Below are positions 43,726 to 52,269 of a DNA stretch of 64,000 bases, one piece after another. Both the position numbers and the translations under genes were made by a program. Origin of the DNA: Kribbella italica (GTDB lineage Bacteria > Actinomycetota > Actinomycetes > Propionibacteriales > Kribbellaceae); the NCBI RefSeq assembly GCF_014205135.1, contig NZ_JACHMY010000001.1, positions 5,270,001-5,334,000 on the forward strand, read 5' to 3'. The first letter of the stretch is position 1. Every line of letters starts with the position of its first letter. A model generated the notes under the pieces. That model did no database searches and was not told the DNA's origin. It saw only the letters and a program-made list of their open reading frames with translations.

Positions 43726-45038
43726 CTCCTCAACCCCAAGTGGTCGCGGAGTGTCGTGCTCTCGTACTCCGTGCGGAAGACACCTCTCTCCCTCAGCAAC
43801 GGGACAACCCGGTCCACGAAGTCGTCCAGCCCACCCGGCGTCAGGTGCGGAACTAGGACAAACCCATCGGCCGCGTTCTCCTGGACGTGGTGGTTCATGG
43901 CCTCGGCGACCGTGGTGGGGCTGCCGACGAAGGTTTGGCGGTTTTGCTGGTTGATGACTGTTTGACGCAGGGACCAACCATTGGCCGCAGCCTGGGCTCT
44001 CCACTCGGCCACGATGGGCGCCGGGTCGTTGTAGCCGACTCGGCCTTGGGTGACCGATGAGCCGACGACAGGGTCATCGGCAGGGAGCGGCCCGTCCGGG
44101 TCGTACGACGAGAGATCCCGGCCCCACAACAACTCAGCCAGGACGATCGCGGTGGGGCCGGAGACCTGTTGCTCGCGGATGTGGTGGGCCTTGTCTAGGG
44201 CCTCGGCGTCGGTGTCGGCGACGACCACCGTGACGGCGGGCATGATCTTCAGCGAGTCCTCGGCGCGGCCGTGCCGCGGGAGGCGGGACTTGACGTCCTT
44301 GTAGAAGGTCTGTCCGGCCTCGAACGCACCATGGCGGCTGAAGATCACATCAGCGCCGGCGGCAGCGAAGTCGCGGCCCTGGTCGCTGTCGCCGGCCTGG
44401 ATGACGACCGGGTGACCCTGCGGCGACCGCGGCAGTCCGAACCGGCCCCGGATGGTGAAGTGGTCGCCGTCGTCCGCGAAGGCCCCAGCGCCTTCACGGG
44501 CGAAAACCCCGGCGGCCTGGTCGAGCACCAGATCGTCGTCGCGCCACGCGTCCCACAACGAACGGACGATCCGCAGCGACTCCTCCGCCCGGACGTACCG
44601 GTCGGCCTTGTCGAGGTACCCGCCGCGCCGGAAGTTCTCCCCGGTGAACGCGTCCCACGAGGTGACCACGTTCCACGCCGCGCGCCCGCCGGACACGTGG
44701 TCCAGCGTCGCCAGCCGCTTGGCCAGCTCGTACGGCTCGTTGAACGTCGAGTTCACCGTCGCCGCCAGCCCGAGATGCGTCGTGACGGCGGCCAGCGCGC
44801 TCAGTACGGTCAGTGACTCCGGCCGCCCGACCACGTCGAGGTCGTGGATCCGTCCCTTCACCTCGCGCAGCCGCAACCCCTCGGCCAGGAAGAAGAAGTC
44901 GAACGTCCCGCGCTCCGCGGTCTCCGCCAGGTTCCGGAACGACGCGAAGTCGATCTGCGACCGCGACTCCGGGTCCGACCACACCGTCGTGTTGTTCACG
45001 CCCGGGAAGTGCGCCGCCAGATGGATCTGCTTGCTCAT
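43722..45038 (-). CDS. LLM monooxygenase, NtaA/SnaA/DszA group
   Basis: 438 residues, matching the longer NtaA/SnaA/DszA subfamily. N-terminal HFPGVNNTTVWSDPESRSQIDFASF, then FFFLAEGLRLRE and LDHVSGGRAAWNVVTSWD with GENF after it, all subfamily hallmarks; late QTFVGSPTTVAEAM. Members oxidise nitrilotriacetate, dibenzothiophene sulfone or S-alkylcysteine-type compounds with FMNH2 from a reductase (here 46093-47148). Overlaps both neighbours by four bases. Confidence 0.9.
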   Translation of the reverse strand: MSKQIHLAAHFPGVNNTTVWSDPESRSQIDFASFRNLAETAERGTFDFFFLAEGLRLREVKGRIHDLDVVGRPESLTVLSALAAVTTHLGLAATVNSTFNEPYELAKRLATLDHVSGGRAAWNVVTSWDAFTGENFRRGGYLDKADRYVRAEESLRIVRSLWDAWRDDDLVLDQAAGVFAREGAGAFADDGDHFTIRGRFGLPRSPQGHPVVIQAGDSDQGRDFAAAGADVIFSRHGAFEAGQTFYKDVKSRLPRHGRAEDSLKIMPAVTVVVADTDAEALDKAHHIREQQVSGPTAIVLAELLWGRDLSSYDPDGPLPADDPVVGSSVTQGRVGYNDPAPIVAEWRAQAAANGWSLRQTVINQQNRQTFVGSPTTVAEAMNHHVQENAADGFVLVPHLTPGGLDDFVDRVVPLLRERGVFRTEYESTTLRDHLGLRR

Positions 45039-46096
45039 CGCCGGCTCCCCTCGTACCGATTGGCCGGCCGCGAAAGCCCCAGCCGGCTCCGCAAACTCCC
45101 CGGCCGAGCGGCCCCGACCAACTTCCGTTCCCGCAGCAACGGCAGCAACGCGTCAGCGATCACAGGCACGTCGAGCTCCAACGACGCCGGCCGCAGATGC
45201 ACGCCGTCGATCCCCAAAGCAGCCCACTCCTCGATCAGCTCCGCGAGCCGTGCCACCCCACCGACGTGATCCATCCCCTCAGCACGCCGTACGCCGGAAG
45301 CCCCGTCCTCCTCCAGCAGCACACTGACCGACAACAGCACCCGCCCACCACCAGCAGCCCGTACGGCGGCCACCCGCGCCTCGACATCACTTGCCCCCGG
45401 CAACAACACCAGGTCCACGTCCCCAGCAGCCTGCAAGGCGTCCTCGGACGAGACCCGCAGCGCCGTCACCGGATGCCCCTGCGGCGGCCGCGGCACGATC
45501 GACGGGCCCTTGACCGCAAACGACGGGCTCTCGAAGTCGACGTAGTGGATCCGCTCCCGGTCCACGAACCGCCCGCTCGGCGCGTCCCGGATGATCGCGT
45601 CGTCCTCCCACGAGTCCCACAACCGCCGGCTCACGTCGACGACGTACCGGGCCTCGCGCCACGTTTCCGCGTCGACCGCCGGCGACCGTCGTCCGATCAC
45701 CGCGGCCGCCTCCGCCGACGACGACACGTCGACCAGCCACCCCGCCCGGCCGGCCGACACCCAGTCGAGCGTCGCGACCGACGCCTGGACGTGGAACGGC
45801 TCGGTGTGCGTCACCGTGATCGTCGGCACCAGCCCGATCCGCTCGGTCGCCGGCGCGATCCGCGCCGCCAGCCCCAACGCGTCCAGCCGCGCGCTCACCC
45901 GCTCAGGCACATCCGCGGGCGCCTCCAACGCGTCGGCGAACGTCGCGAGATCGACTCCCGCCGCCTCGGCCCGCTGCACGGCCCGCAGCGCCAGCTCCCC
46001 GGTGAGGATCGCCGAAGGATCTACTTCGGACCCACGCCAGGCCGCCGGGTGCCCACCCGCACCGTCAATCTCAATTGAAGTGATGAGGAAGCTCAT
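45035..46096 (-). CDS. LLM-class monooxygenase, divergent member
   Basis: 353 residues. Shares the luciferase-like framework (IGLVPTITVTHTEPFHVQASVATLDWVSAGRAGWLVDVS; VDVSRRLWDSWEDDAIIRD) but is shorter and has lost several motifs of its neighbour, such as the AEGLRLRE strand. It looks like an NtaA/SnaA-group paralogue that may be a non-catalytic or specialised partner. Starts ATG 46094-46096; coupled to genes on both sides. Confidence 0.82.
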   Translation of the reverse strand: MSFLITSIEIDGAGGHPAAWRGSEVDPSAILTGELALRAVQRAEAAGVDLATFADALEAPADVPERVSARLDALGLAARIAPATERIGLVPTITVTHTEPFHVQASVATLDWVSAGRAGWLVDVSSSAEAAAVIGRRSPAVDAETWREARYVVDVSRRLWDSWEDDAIIRDAPSGRFVDRERIHYVDFESPSFAVKGPSIVPRPPQGHPVTALRVSSEDALQAAGDVDLVLLPGASDVEARVAAVRAAGGGRVLLSVSVLLEEDGASGVRRAEGMDHVGGVARLAELIEEWAALGIDGVHLRPASLELDVPVIADALLPLLRERKLVGAARPGSLRSRLGLSRPANRYEGSRR

Positions 46097-47148
46097 GACG
46101 CCACCTGCAGCCGGACGCCGAGATCCTTCACGAACGGCAGAGGCCCGATCGACTCCGGATCAGCCTCGACGTCGAACTGCGGCTCGAACCCGACCGACAG
46201 ATACAACGCCGCCGCCTCAGGCTGACGCGGCCCGGTCGTCAGGTAAAGCTTCCGATACCCCAGCTCCCCCGCTGCCCGCTCCAGCTCCTCCAGCACTCGA
46301 CGCCCGAGGCCTTGCCTCCGATGCAAATGCGACGTCCACATCCGCTTCACCTCCGCGGTCTCCTCGTCGTACCGGCGGATCGCGCCGCCCGCGACGGTCT
46401 CACCGCCGTGCCGCAGCAGCACGAACGCGCCGCCCTGCTCACGGTGGAAGTCCGAAGCAGGGACCTCGGTGAGCTGGGTGTTCTCGTTCGTCCGGCCGTA
46501 CCGGGTGCTGTACTCGACGACCAGATCCGCCAGCAGCGGTGCCGCCTCGGGATCCTCGGGCCGCGCGAGCAGAGTCTCGAGCGCGGCGGTCTGGATCGGC
46601 GCGCTCTCCACGAGAGTGACCCCTTCGACCGTGGACAGGAACGCCTCGGTCACCTGGTAGAGCGGCGCCGATGCGGCCTGGTCGAGCAGCAGCCCGCCGC
46701 CGTCGTACAGGCGCACATGCGACGACAGCACGAACCACCCCTGCCCGATCGCCCCCGCGCCCAGACTGGTCAGCACCGGCCGGAGCGCGTAGTCGATCAC
46801 CAGCACGTGCGCCGGCGTACCGCCTGTCGCCAGCGGCAACACCGTCTTGCCGCGCAGCGCGTACTGCGGCAGCAGGTCCAGGAACACCTTCAACAGCCCC
46901 GAGTACGCCGCCTTATAGACCGGCGTCGTCACCACCACGCCATCGGCAGCGGCCAGGACGTCGATCGCCGCGCGGATCGCCGGATCATCGGCCCGCCCGC
47001 GCAGCAGCGGCTCGGCCGGGAGATCGCGCAGCACGATCGGCGTCACCACGTGCCCGTGGCTCAGCAGCCGCTTGGTCACGTACGACAGCACCGCGTCGGT
47101 GCGGGAAACCTCAGAGGGACTGCTCGAAATGGTTGCGATGGTCGCCAT
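46093..47148 (-). CDS. NAD(P)H:FMN reductase (SsuE-like) fused to GNAT N-acetyltransferase
   Basis: 351 residues, two domains in one frame. Residues 1-190: flavodoxin-like FMN reductase of SsuE/MsuE type (TISSSPSEVSRTDAVLSYV; ADGVVVTTPVYKAAYSGLLKVFLDLLPQYALRGKTV). Residues about 205-345: GNAT acetyltransferase (VKRMWTSHLHRRQGLGRRVLEELERAAGELGYRKLYLTT), with the acetyl-CoA-binding RRQGLGR. The fusion would supply FMNH2 to the monooxygenases and N-acetylate an amine substrate. N-acetylation before oxidation is known in S-alkylcysteine salvage. ATG 47146-47148; 12 bp after the second binding-protein gene. Confidence 0.88.
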   Translation of the reverse strand: MATIATISSSPSEVSRTDAVLSYVTKRLLSHGHVVTPIVLRDLPAEPLLRGRADDPAIRAAIDVLAAADGVVVTTPVYKAAYSGLLKVFLDLLPQYALRGKTVLPLATGGTPAHVLVIDYALRPVLTSLGAGAIGQGWFVLSSHVRLYDGGGLLLDQAASAPLYQVTEAFLSTVEGVTLVESAPIQTAALETLLARPEDPEAAPLLADLVVEYSTRYGRTNENTQLTEVPASDFHREQGGAFVLLRHGGETVAGGAIRRYDEETAEVKRMWTSHLHRRQGLGRRVLEELERAAGELGYRKLYLTTGPRQPEAAALYLSVGFEPQFDVEADPESIGPLPFVKDLGVRLQVAS

Positions 47149-47160
47149 TCAAAAGCCCTT

Positions 47161-48150
47161 CTACTTCTGCCCTGTCGTTGATTGCGCCGTCTTGGGAAGG
47201 CCGGGCGGGTTCACGAGCGATTTCTGCACGGCTTCGGCCGGCAGGCCCCACTTGGCCAGCACCTTCGCGTAGCTGCCGTCGGCGATCGCCGCGTTCAGCG
47301 CGTCGGCGACCGGCTTGGCCAGCCCGGCACCCTTCTTGCTGGTGACACCGACCAGCCCCTGCACCGGGTAGCTGGACGAGACCGTGCCCACGATCTCGGT
47401 CTTGCCGGCCGTCGCCACGTGGTACGTCGACGTCGGGTTCGGCCCCAGGTACAGGTCGATCCGGCCGGACTCCAGCGCCAGGTAGTAGTCGGTCGCGGAC
47501 TGGTAGTACTTCGGCGTCGCCGGCTTCAGCCCGGCCGCGACGTTCTGCTTGTTCCAGTCCAGCAGGATCGCCTCCTGCAGGGTGCCGGAGCTGACCGCGA
47601 CCGTCTTGCCGGCGATGTCCTTCGGTTCCTTGACCGTCAGGCCCGAGCCCTTCCTCGCCTCGAAGGCGTGCAGACCGAGCCGGTACGTCGCGAAGTCGTA
47701 CTTCTCCTTGCGCAGCTCCGAGACGCCGATGTTCGAGATCCCGACGGCGTACTTGCCGGAGTCGATGCCGAGGAACAGGTTCTCCCAGCTCGTGGTCTGG
47801 ACCTCGACCTGCAGCCCGAGCACGCTCGCGACCAGGTGCGCGATGTCGATGTCGACACCGATCGGTGTCTTGTTGTCGTCGGCCGTGAACCCCAGCGGCG
47901 GCAGCCCGCCCCCGGCCGAGCCGCTGCCGACCACGAGCTTGCCGCTCTCGCGGATCGCGGCCGGCAGTTCCGCCGCGATGCTGTCCACCTTCGCCGGCGT
48001 CGGCCGCTCCTGGTCGGCCGACGTGTCGAACTTGACCGGTGCGGCTCCACCCGCAGCGGGCGGCCCGGCGGCGGGCTCGGTGACCGGGTCCGCGCAGCCG
48101 GCCAGCGCCAGCAGGGCGACCACGGCAACGAATGCTGTCTTCTTGTTCAT
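47161..48150 (-). CDS. Amino-acid-type ABC solute-binding lipoprotein 2
   Basis: 329 residues. Lipobox LALAGC with Cys19. Family 3 solute-binding protein (polar amino acids): GGLPPLGFTADDNKTPIGVDIDIAHLVASVLGLQVEVQ; GIDSGKYAVGISNIGVSELRKEKYDFATY. Paralogue of the next upstream gene (shared ADDNKTPIG, SWENLF, KYDFATY). ATG with GAGGAACCACC upstream. Confidence 0.92.
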   Translation of the reverse strand: MNKKTAFVAVVALLALAGCADPVTEPAAGPPAAGGAAPVKFDTSADQERPTPAKVDSIAAELPAAIRESGKLVVGSGSAGGGLPPLGFTADDNKTPIGVDIDIAHLVASVLGLQVEVQTTSWENLFLGIDSGKYAVGISNIGVSELRKEKYDFATYRLGLHAFEARKGSGLTVKEPKDIAGKTVAVSSGTLQEAILLDWNKQNVAAGLKPATPKYYQSATDYYLALESGRIDLYLGPNPTSTYHVATAGKTEIVGTVSSSYPVQGLVGVTSKKGAGLAKPVADALNAAIADGSYAKVLAKWGLPAEAVQKSLVNPPGLPKTAQSTTGQK

Positions 48151-48159
48151 GGTGGTTCC

Positions 48160-49104
48160 TCAGCTCGTCAGCGGGAGGCCGGGCGGATTGAGCTCGGACT
48201 TGGCGATCGCCTCGGTCGAGACGTTCCAGCGCTCCAGGACCTTGGCGTAGCTGCCGTCGGCGATCACCGCGTTCAGCGCCGCCTGGTACGCCGGCGCGAG
48301 GCCACTGTCCTTCTTGGTCGTCGCCGCGATCAGCCCCTGCAGCGACGGCCCGGCGCCGGACAACTTGCCGATCGTCTCGGTGTCCCCGCCGGTCTTCACG
48401 TGGTACGCGATCGACGGGTTCGGCCCGAGGTAGGCGTCGATCCGGCCGGAGCTGAGCGCCAAGTAGGTGTCCGGCTGGTTGTTGAAGTACTTGATCGTGG
48501 CCGCCGGCAGCCCGGCCTCGGAGTTCGCGTCGTTCCAGTCGACCAGGATCTTCTCCTGGTTGGTGCCCGAGCCGACCGCGATCGTCTTGCCGGCCACGTC
48601 CTTGCCCTCGACAACCTTCCAGTCGCCGCCCTTCTTGGCCTCGAACGCGATGTCGTCCTTGCGGTACGTCGCGAAGTCGTACTTCTGCTTGCGCTTCTCG
48701 GTCACCGTGATGTTGGAGAAGCCGGCGTCGTACTTGGCCGAGTCCAGGCCGATGAACAGGTTCTCCCAGCTGGTCACCTGGATCTCCGGCGTCAGCCCGA
48801 GGGCGCCCGCGACCAGGTGGGCGATGTCGACCTCGATCCCGATCGGTGTTTTGTTGTCGTCGGCCAGGAACCCGAGCGGCGGGTTGCCGCTGCCGAAGCC
48901 GGCGCCGACGATCAGCGTGCCGCGCTCCCGGACCTTCGCCGGGATCAGCGCGGCGGCCGCCTCGTTCTTGGTGGTGGTGACGCGTTGCTGGTCGGCGGAG
49001 GTGTTCACCCCGGAGACCGCGGCGTTCTCGGTCTGCGGCTCGGCGCCGCACCCGGCGACCAGGACAGTGGCGACAGCGGCCGTGGCCGCGAGCAGGAGTC
49101 TCAT
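48160..49104 (-). CDS. Amino-acid-type ABC solute-binding lipoprotein 1
   Basis: 314 residues from ATG 49102-49104, which shares a base with the ATPase stop (TGATG). Lipobox VLVAGC. Family 3 binding protein (GNPPLGFLADDNKTPIGIEVDIAHLVAGALG; YDFATYRKDDIAFEAKKGG). Two different binding proteins with one permease/ATPase suggests two related substrates or oxidation states. Confidence 0.92.
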   Translation of the reverse strand: MRLLLAATAAVATVLVAGCGAEPQTENAAVSGVNTSADQQRVTTTKNEAAAALIPAKVRERGTLIVGAGFGSGNPPLGFLADDNKTPIGIEVDIAHLVAGALGLTPEIQVTSWENLFIGLDSAKYDAGFSNITVTEKRKQKYDFATYRKDDIAFEAKKGGDWKVVEGKDVAGKTIAVGSGTNQEKILVDWNDANSEAGLPAATIKYFNNQPDTYLALSSGRIDAYLGPNPSIAYHVKTGGDTETIGKLSGAGPSLQGLIAATTKKDSGLAPAYQAALNAVIADGSYAKVLERWNVSTEAIAKSELNPPGLPLTS

Positions 49105-49865
49105 CACAGGACCTTGGAGATGAAGGCGCGGGTGCGCTCGTGGGTGGGGTTGTCCAGGACGTCGTACGGCGGGCCGGACTCGACGATCACGCCGCCGTCG
49201 ATGAACACGACGGTGTCGGCGATCTCCCGGGCGAACCCGATCTCGTGGGTGACGACGACCATCGTCGAGCCGTCGCGAGCGAGCTCCAAGATCGCGTCGA
49301 GGACCTCGCCGACCAGCTCCGGGTCGAGCGCGCTGGTCGGTTCGTCGAACAGCAACACCTTCGGCCGCAGCGCCAGCGCGCGGGCGATCGCGACCCGTTG
49401 CTGCTGCCCGCCGGACAGCTGCCGGGGGTAGACGTCGGCCTTGTCGCCGACGCCGACCCGCTCGAGCAGCGCGCGGGCCTCGGGCTCGACGTCCTTGCGC
49501 TTGCGGCGTTGTGCCGAGACCGGTGCCTCGACGACGTTCTGCAACGCCGTCAGATGGCCGAACAGGTTGAAGTTCTGGAAGACGAAACCGACCTGGGAGC
49601 GCTGGTGCAGGATCTCCCGCTCACGCAGCTCGTGCAGCTTGTTGCCGCGGCGGCGGTAGCCGATCAGCTCGCCGTCGATCCGGACCAGGCCGCGGTCCAC
49701 CTTCTCCAGGTGGTTGATCGACCGCAGCAGCGTCGACTTGCCGGAGCCGGACGGCCCGAGGATCACCGTGACGGTGCCCGCCTTCACCTCCAGGTCGACG
49801 CCCTTGAGCACTTCCAACGGGCCGAACGACTTGTGCACGCCCTTGAGATCCACCATCACGGTCAT
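49104..49865 (-). CDS. ABC importer ATPase, polar amino acid type
   Basis: 253 residues from ATG 49863-49865 (ATGA overlap with permease stop). Walker A GPSGSGKST, signature LSGGQQQR, Walker B VLLFDEPTSALD, H-loop VVVTHEIGFA. GlnQ/TcyN-like. Confidence 0.96.
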   Translation of the reverse strand: MTVMVDLKGVHKSFGPLEVLKGVDLEVKAGTVTVILGPSGSGKSTLLRSINHLEKVDRGLVRIDGELIGYRRRGNKLHELREREILHQRSQVGFVFQNFNLFGHLTALQNVVEAPVSAQRRKRKDVEPEARALLERVGVGDKADVYPRQLSGGQQQRVAIARALALRPKVLLFDEPTSALDPELVGEVLDAILELARDGSTMVVVTHEIGFAREIADTVVFIDGGVIVESGPPYDVLDNPTHERTRAFISKVL

Positions 49866-50839
49866 CCGCCGGCCCCCGATCGTGCCGCCGCCCGGACGGT
49901 CAGGCCCTGCCACGTCCGCCGTACGCGCTGGATCGGGGTCGGTGGCAGCTCACGCGTCGTCCCGCGGGCGAAGTGCCGCTCGACGTAGAACTGGACGACC
50001 GACAGCAGCGTGGTCAGCACGATGTACCAGACCGTTGCCACCATCAGCAAAGGCACGACCCGGCTGTTGCGCCCGTAGATCACCTGGACCTGGTAGAAGA
50101 GCTCGGGGATCGCCATCACCGACACGATCGACGTGCCCTTGAACAGGCTGATCACCTCGTTCGCGCCGTTCGGCAGGATCGCCCGCATCGCCTGCGGCAG
50201 CACGATCCGGAAGAACTGCCGCAGCCGCGGGATACCCAGCGCGGCCGCCGCCTCGGTCTGGCCCTGGTCGACCGAGACGATGCCGCCGCGGATGATCTCC
50301 GCGGCGTACGCGGCCTGGTGCAGAGCCAGTCCGAGGACGGCGGCGCCGAGCGGGCCGAACAGGTTGTTGGTGCTGAACTTGACGAACTCCGGGCCGAACG
50401 GGATGCCCAGGCTGAGCTCGTTGTAGAGGTAGGCCAGGTTGAACCAGAACAGCAGCTGGACGATCAGCGGGATCGAGCGGAACGCCCAGATGTAGCCCCA
50501 GGCAACTACTTGCAGGAACGGGCTGCCGGACAGCCGCATCGCGGCGACCACGCCGCCGAGCGCGAAGCCGAGCACCGTGCCGTACACGGTCAGCTGGATC
50601 GTCACCCAGAGGGCGGACAGAACCGTCCGGGTGGTGAAGAACGCGAAGAACGTCGGCCAGTCCCAGCCGGGGTTGGTGACCAGGCCGTGCACGAACATCG
50701 CCAGCAGGGTGAGGACGACGGCGACGCCGACCCATCGCCACGGGTGCCGGTGGCCGACGACCGGGAGGTCGGCGTCGGCCAGGAGCTCGGCGTCAGGGGG
50801 GTCGGCCGCGCGGGCCGACGTCAACGGACTCAGGGACAC
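49862..50839 (-). CDS. ABC importer permease, polar amino acid type
   Basis: 325 residues from GTG 50837-50839. One membrane segment near residue 40, then the PAAT permease core with about five segments and the EAA-like loop VDQGQTEAAAALGIPRLRQFFRIVLPQAMRAILP, plus GTSIVSVMAIPELF. First gene of the eleven-gene operon. TcyL/TcyM-like by style; an L-cystine or related amino acid substrate is the usual range. Confidence 0.94.
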   Translation of the reverse strand: MSLSPLTSARAADPPDAELLADADLPVVGHRHPWRWVGVAVVLTLLAMFVHGLVTNPGWDWPTFFAFFTTRTVLSALWVTIQLTVYGTVLGFALGGVVAAMRLSGSPFLQVVAWGYIWAFRSIPLIVQLLFWFNLAYLYNELSLGIPFGPEFVKFSTNNLFGPLGAAVLGLALHQAAYAAEIIRGGIVSVDQGQTEAAAALGIPRLRQFFRIVLPQAMRAILPNGANEVISLFKGTSIVSVMAIPELFYQVQVIYGRNSRVVPLLMVATVWYIVLTTLLSVVQFYVERHFARGTTRELPPTPIQRVRRTWQGLTVRAAARSGAGG

Positions 50840-51278
50840 GGTCTACTCCAGGGCGGTGGGTAGGCGGCAACGAACGCGTGTCCGGCCTGCGGACACAGCG
50901 CGGCAGACGTCCCCGGAGAGAGGACGCCGTAGAGATCGGTCGGCTTCGTCAAACCAGTATCGAATGTGAAGTAAGTCGGTCGACTAAGTTCTCATATGAT
51001 GGACGCTCCATAGCCGATCCGGAGGGCTGGTCGGCGCCATGACGCCCGTGACGCTGGTCACTACGATGTTCAACTACCCACCGGTCGGATTCACGCTCGG
51101 AGGCGACTCCGGGACGATCGCCGGTCGCTCTGCGTAGCCAGATTCGGTCATCTGGTCGCAACGTGCGTTTGAGGTGTCCGTGATCTCGTCGTTATGGTCG
51201 ATGGGCTGCCGCGGGTTCCGTGGCGGTCGGCTGCCGCGGGTCTCCGTGGCGGCGACTCGACTTGGAAGGCCCCTCCCC
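50840..51278. other. Intergenic region between sulfur operon and M23 peptidase
   Basis: 440 bp, divergent promoter space. Contains a near-palindrome TAAGTCGGTCGACTAA (50972-50987), a GATACT -10-like box on the minus strand next to it, and, close to the peptidase, an imperfect 24-bp tandem repeat starting GGCTGCCGCGGGT at 51205 and 51230. No convincing gene. Confidence 0.5.
50972..50987. promoter_or_regulatory. Near-palindromic operator candidate for the sulfur operon
   Basis: TAAGTCGG/TCGACTAA is symmetric except for one position per half and lies about 135 bases before the permease start in an AT-richer patch. On the minus strand GATACT follows within 15 bases. A regulator gene is not adjacent, so control may be by a global sulfur regulator. 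Confidence 0.35.
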
Positions 51279-52268
51279 GTGTCCCCTCACCATGACGTGC
51301 CGGAAGCAGAACGGCCGGCACCTCGTCGCCCGGTCGCTCCCCGTCGGGTGGCCAAGCACCGTTCCACCCGGCGAAGTCAGCTTCGCCTGCAACGCCCCGG
51401 GCGTGCCGTGCAGCTGGTCGGCCTGACCGCGGCACTGGCCGCCGCGGCCGGCACCGCCGCCGCCGGCCTCGCCGCCCCGACGAGCCCGGCCTCGGCCGGC
51501 AGCTCGCTCAACCCGGCGCAGGCCGAGGCCCTCACCGCCGCTCGGATCGACCGGCGTGACCTGGGCTCCCGTGACCTCTCCCGCTTCGAGCTCTCGCTGT
51601 CGTCGACCCAGAAGGCGGCGCAGGAGGCGAAGGCGGCGCAGGTCGCCAAGGCCCGTGCCGCCCAGCTGGCCGCGAACGCGACCATCACCGAGCGGCGTGC
51701 GCTCGCGCTGGCCGCCGCCAAGGCGACCGCTGCGAAGAAGGCCGCCGCCGCGACCAAGGCAGCCGCCGCCGCGAAGGCCGCGGCTCTCGCGAAGGCCGCC
51801 GCCGAGGCGAAGGCCGAGCAGCAGGCGGAGGCCAAGGCCGAAGCCGAGGAGCGCGCCGCCGCGACCTCGATGCGGATCACGCTGCCGACCACCGGGTACC
51901 ACCTGACCGCGCACTTCGGGCAGGGCGGCAGCCGCTGGGCCAGCAACCACACCGGCCTCGACTTCGCTGCCCCGACGGGTACGCCGGTGCGCTCGGTGCT
52001 GCCGGGTGAGGTCATCCAGGCGGAGTTCGCCGGCGCGTACGGGCGTCAGGTGAAGGTCCGCCACAGCGACGGCACCGTCACGTCGTACGGGCACATGTCG
52101 GAGTTCACCGTGAACGTCGGCGACGTGGTCGCGGCCGGGACCCAGGTCGGTTCGATCGGGATGTCCGGCAACACGACCGGCCCGCACGTGCACTTCGAGG
52201 TCCTGCTCGGCGGCAGCGACCAGGTCGACCCGGAGCCGTGGCTGCGGGACCACGGGGTCAACCCGTAA
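51279..52268 (+). CDS. Secreted M23-family peptidoglycan endopeptidase
   Basis: 329 residues from GTG 51279, with GGAAGG about 10 bases upstream; longer frame starts fall in the 24-bp repeats. A membrane/secretion segment near residues 45-75 (LVGLTAALAAAAGTAAAGLAA), an Ala/Lys/Glu-rich helical (coiled-coil-like) stretch at about 110-200, and a C-terminal peptidase domain: HTGLDFAAPTGTPVRSVLPG, TSYGHMSEF, GNTTGPHVHFEVLLGG (metal ligands H..D, HxH). Cleaves peptidoglycan cross-links in the wall. Ends 1 bp before the convergent GNAT stop. Confidence 0.92.
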   Translation: MSPHHDVPEAERPAPRRPVAPRRVAKHRSTRRSQLRLQRPGRAVQLVGLTAALAAAAGTAAAGLAAPTSPASAGSSLNPAQAEALTAARIDRRDLGSRDLSRFELSLSSTQKAAQEAKAAQVAKARAAQLAANATITERRALALAAAKATAAKKAAAATKAAAAAKAAALAKAAAEAKAEQQAEAKAEAEERAAATSMRITLPTTGYHLTAHFGQGGSRWASNHTGLDFAAPTGTPVRSVLPGEVIQAEFAGAYGRQVKVRHSDGTVTSYGHMSEFTVNVGDVVAAGTQVGSIGMSGNTTGPHVHFEVLLGGSDQVDPEPWLRDHGVNP

Positions 52269-52269
52269 C

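Noticed and set aside
51000..51278. c-di-AMP (ydaO-type) riboswitch upstream of the M23 peptidase
   Set aside because: Could not find the conserved motifs; only a short tandem repeat is supported.
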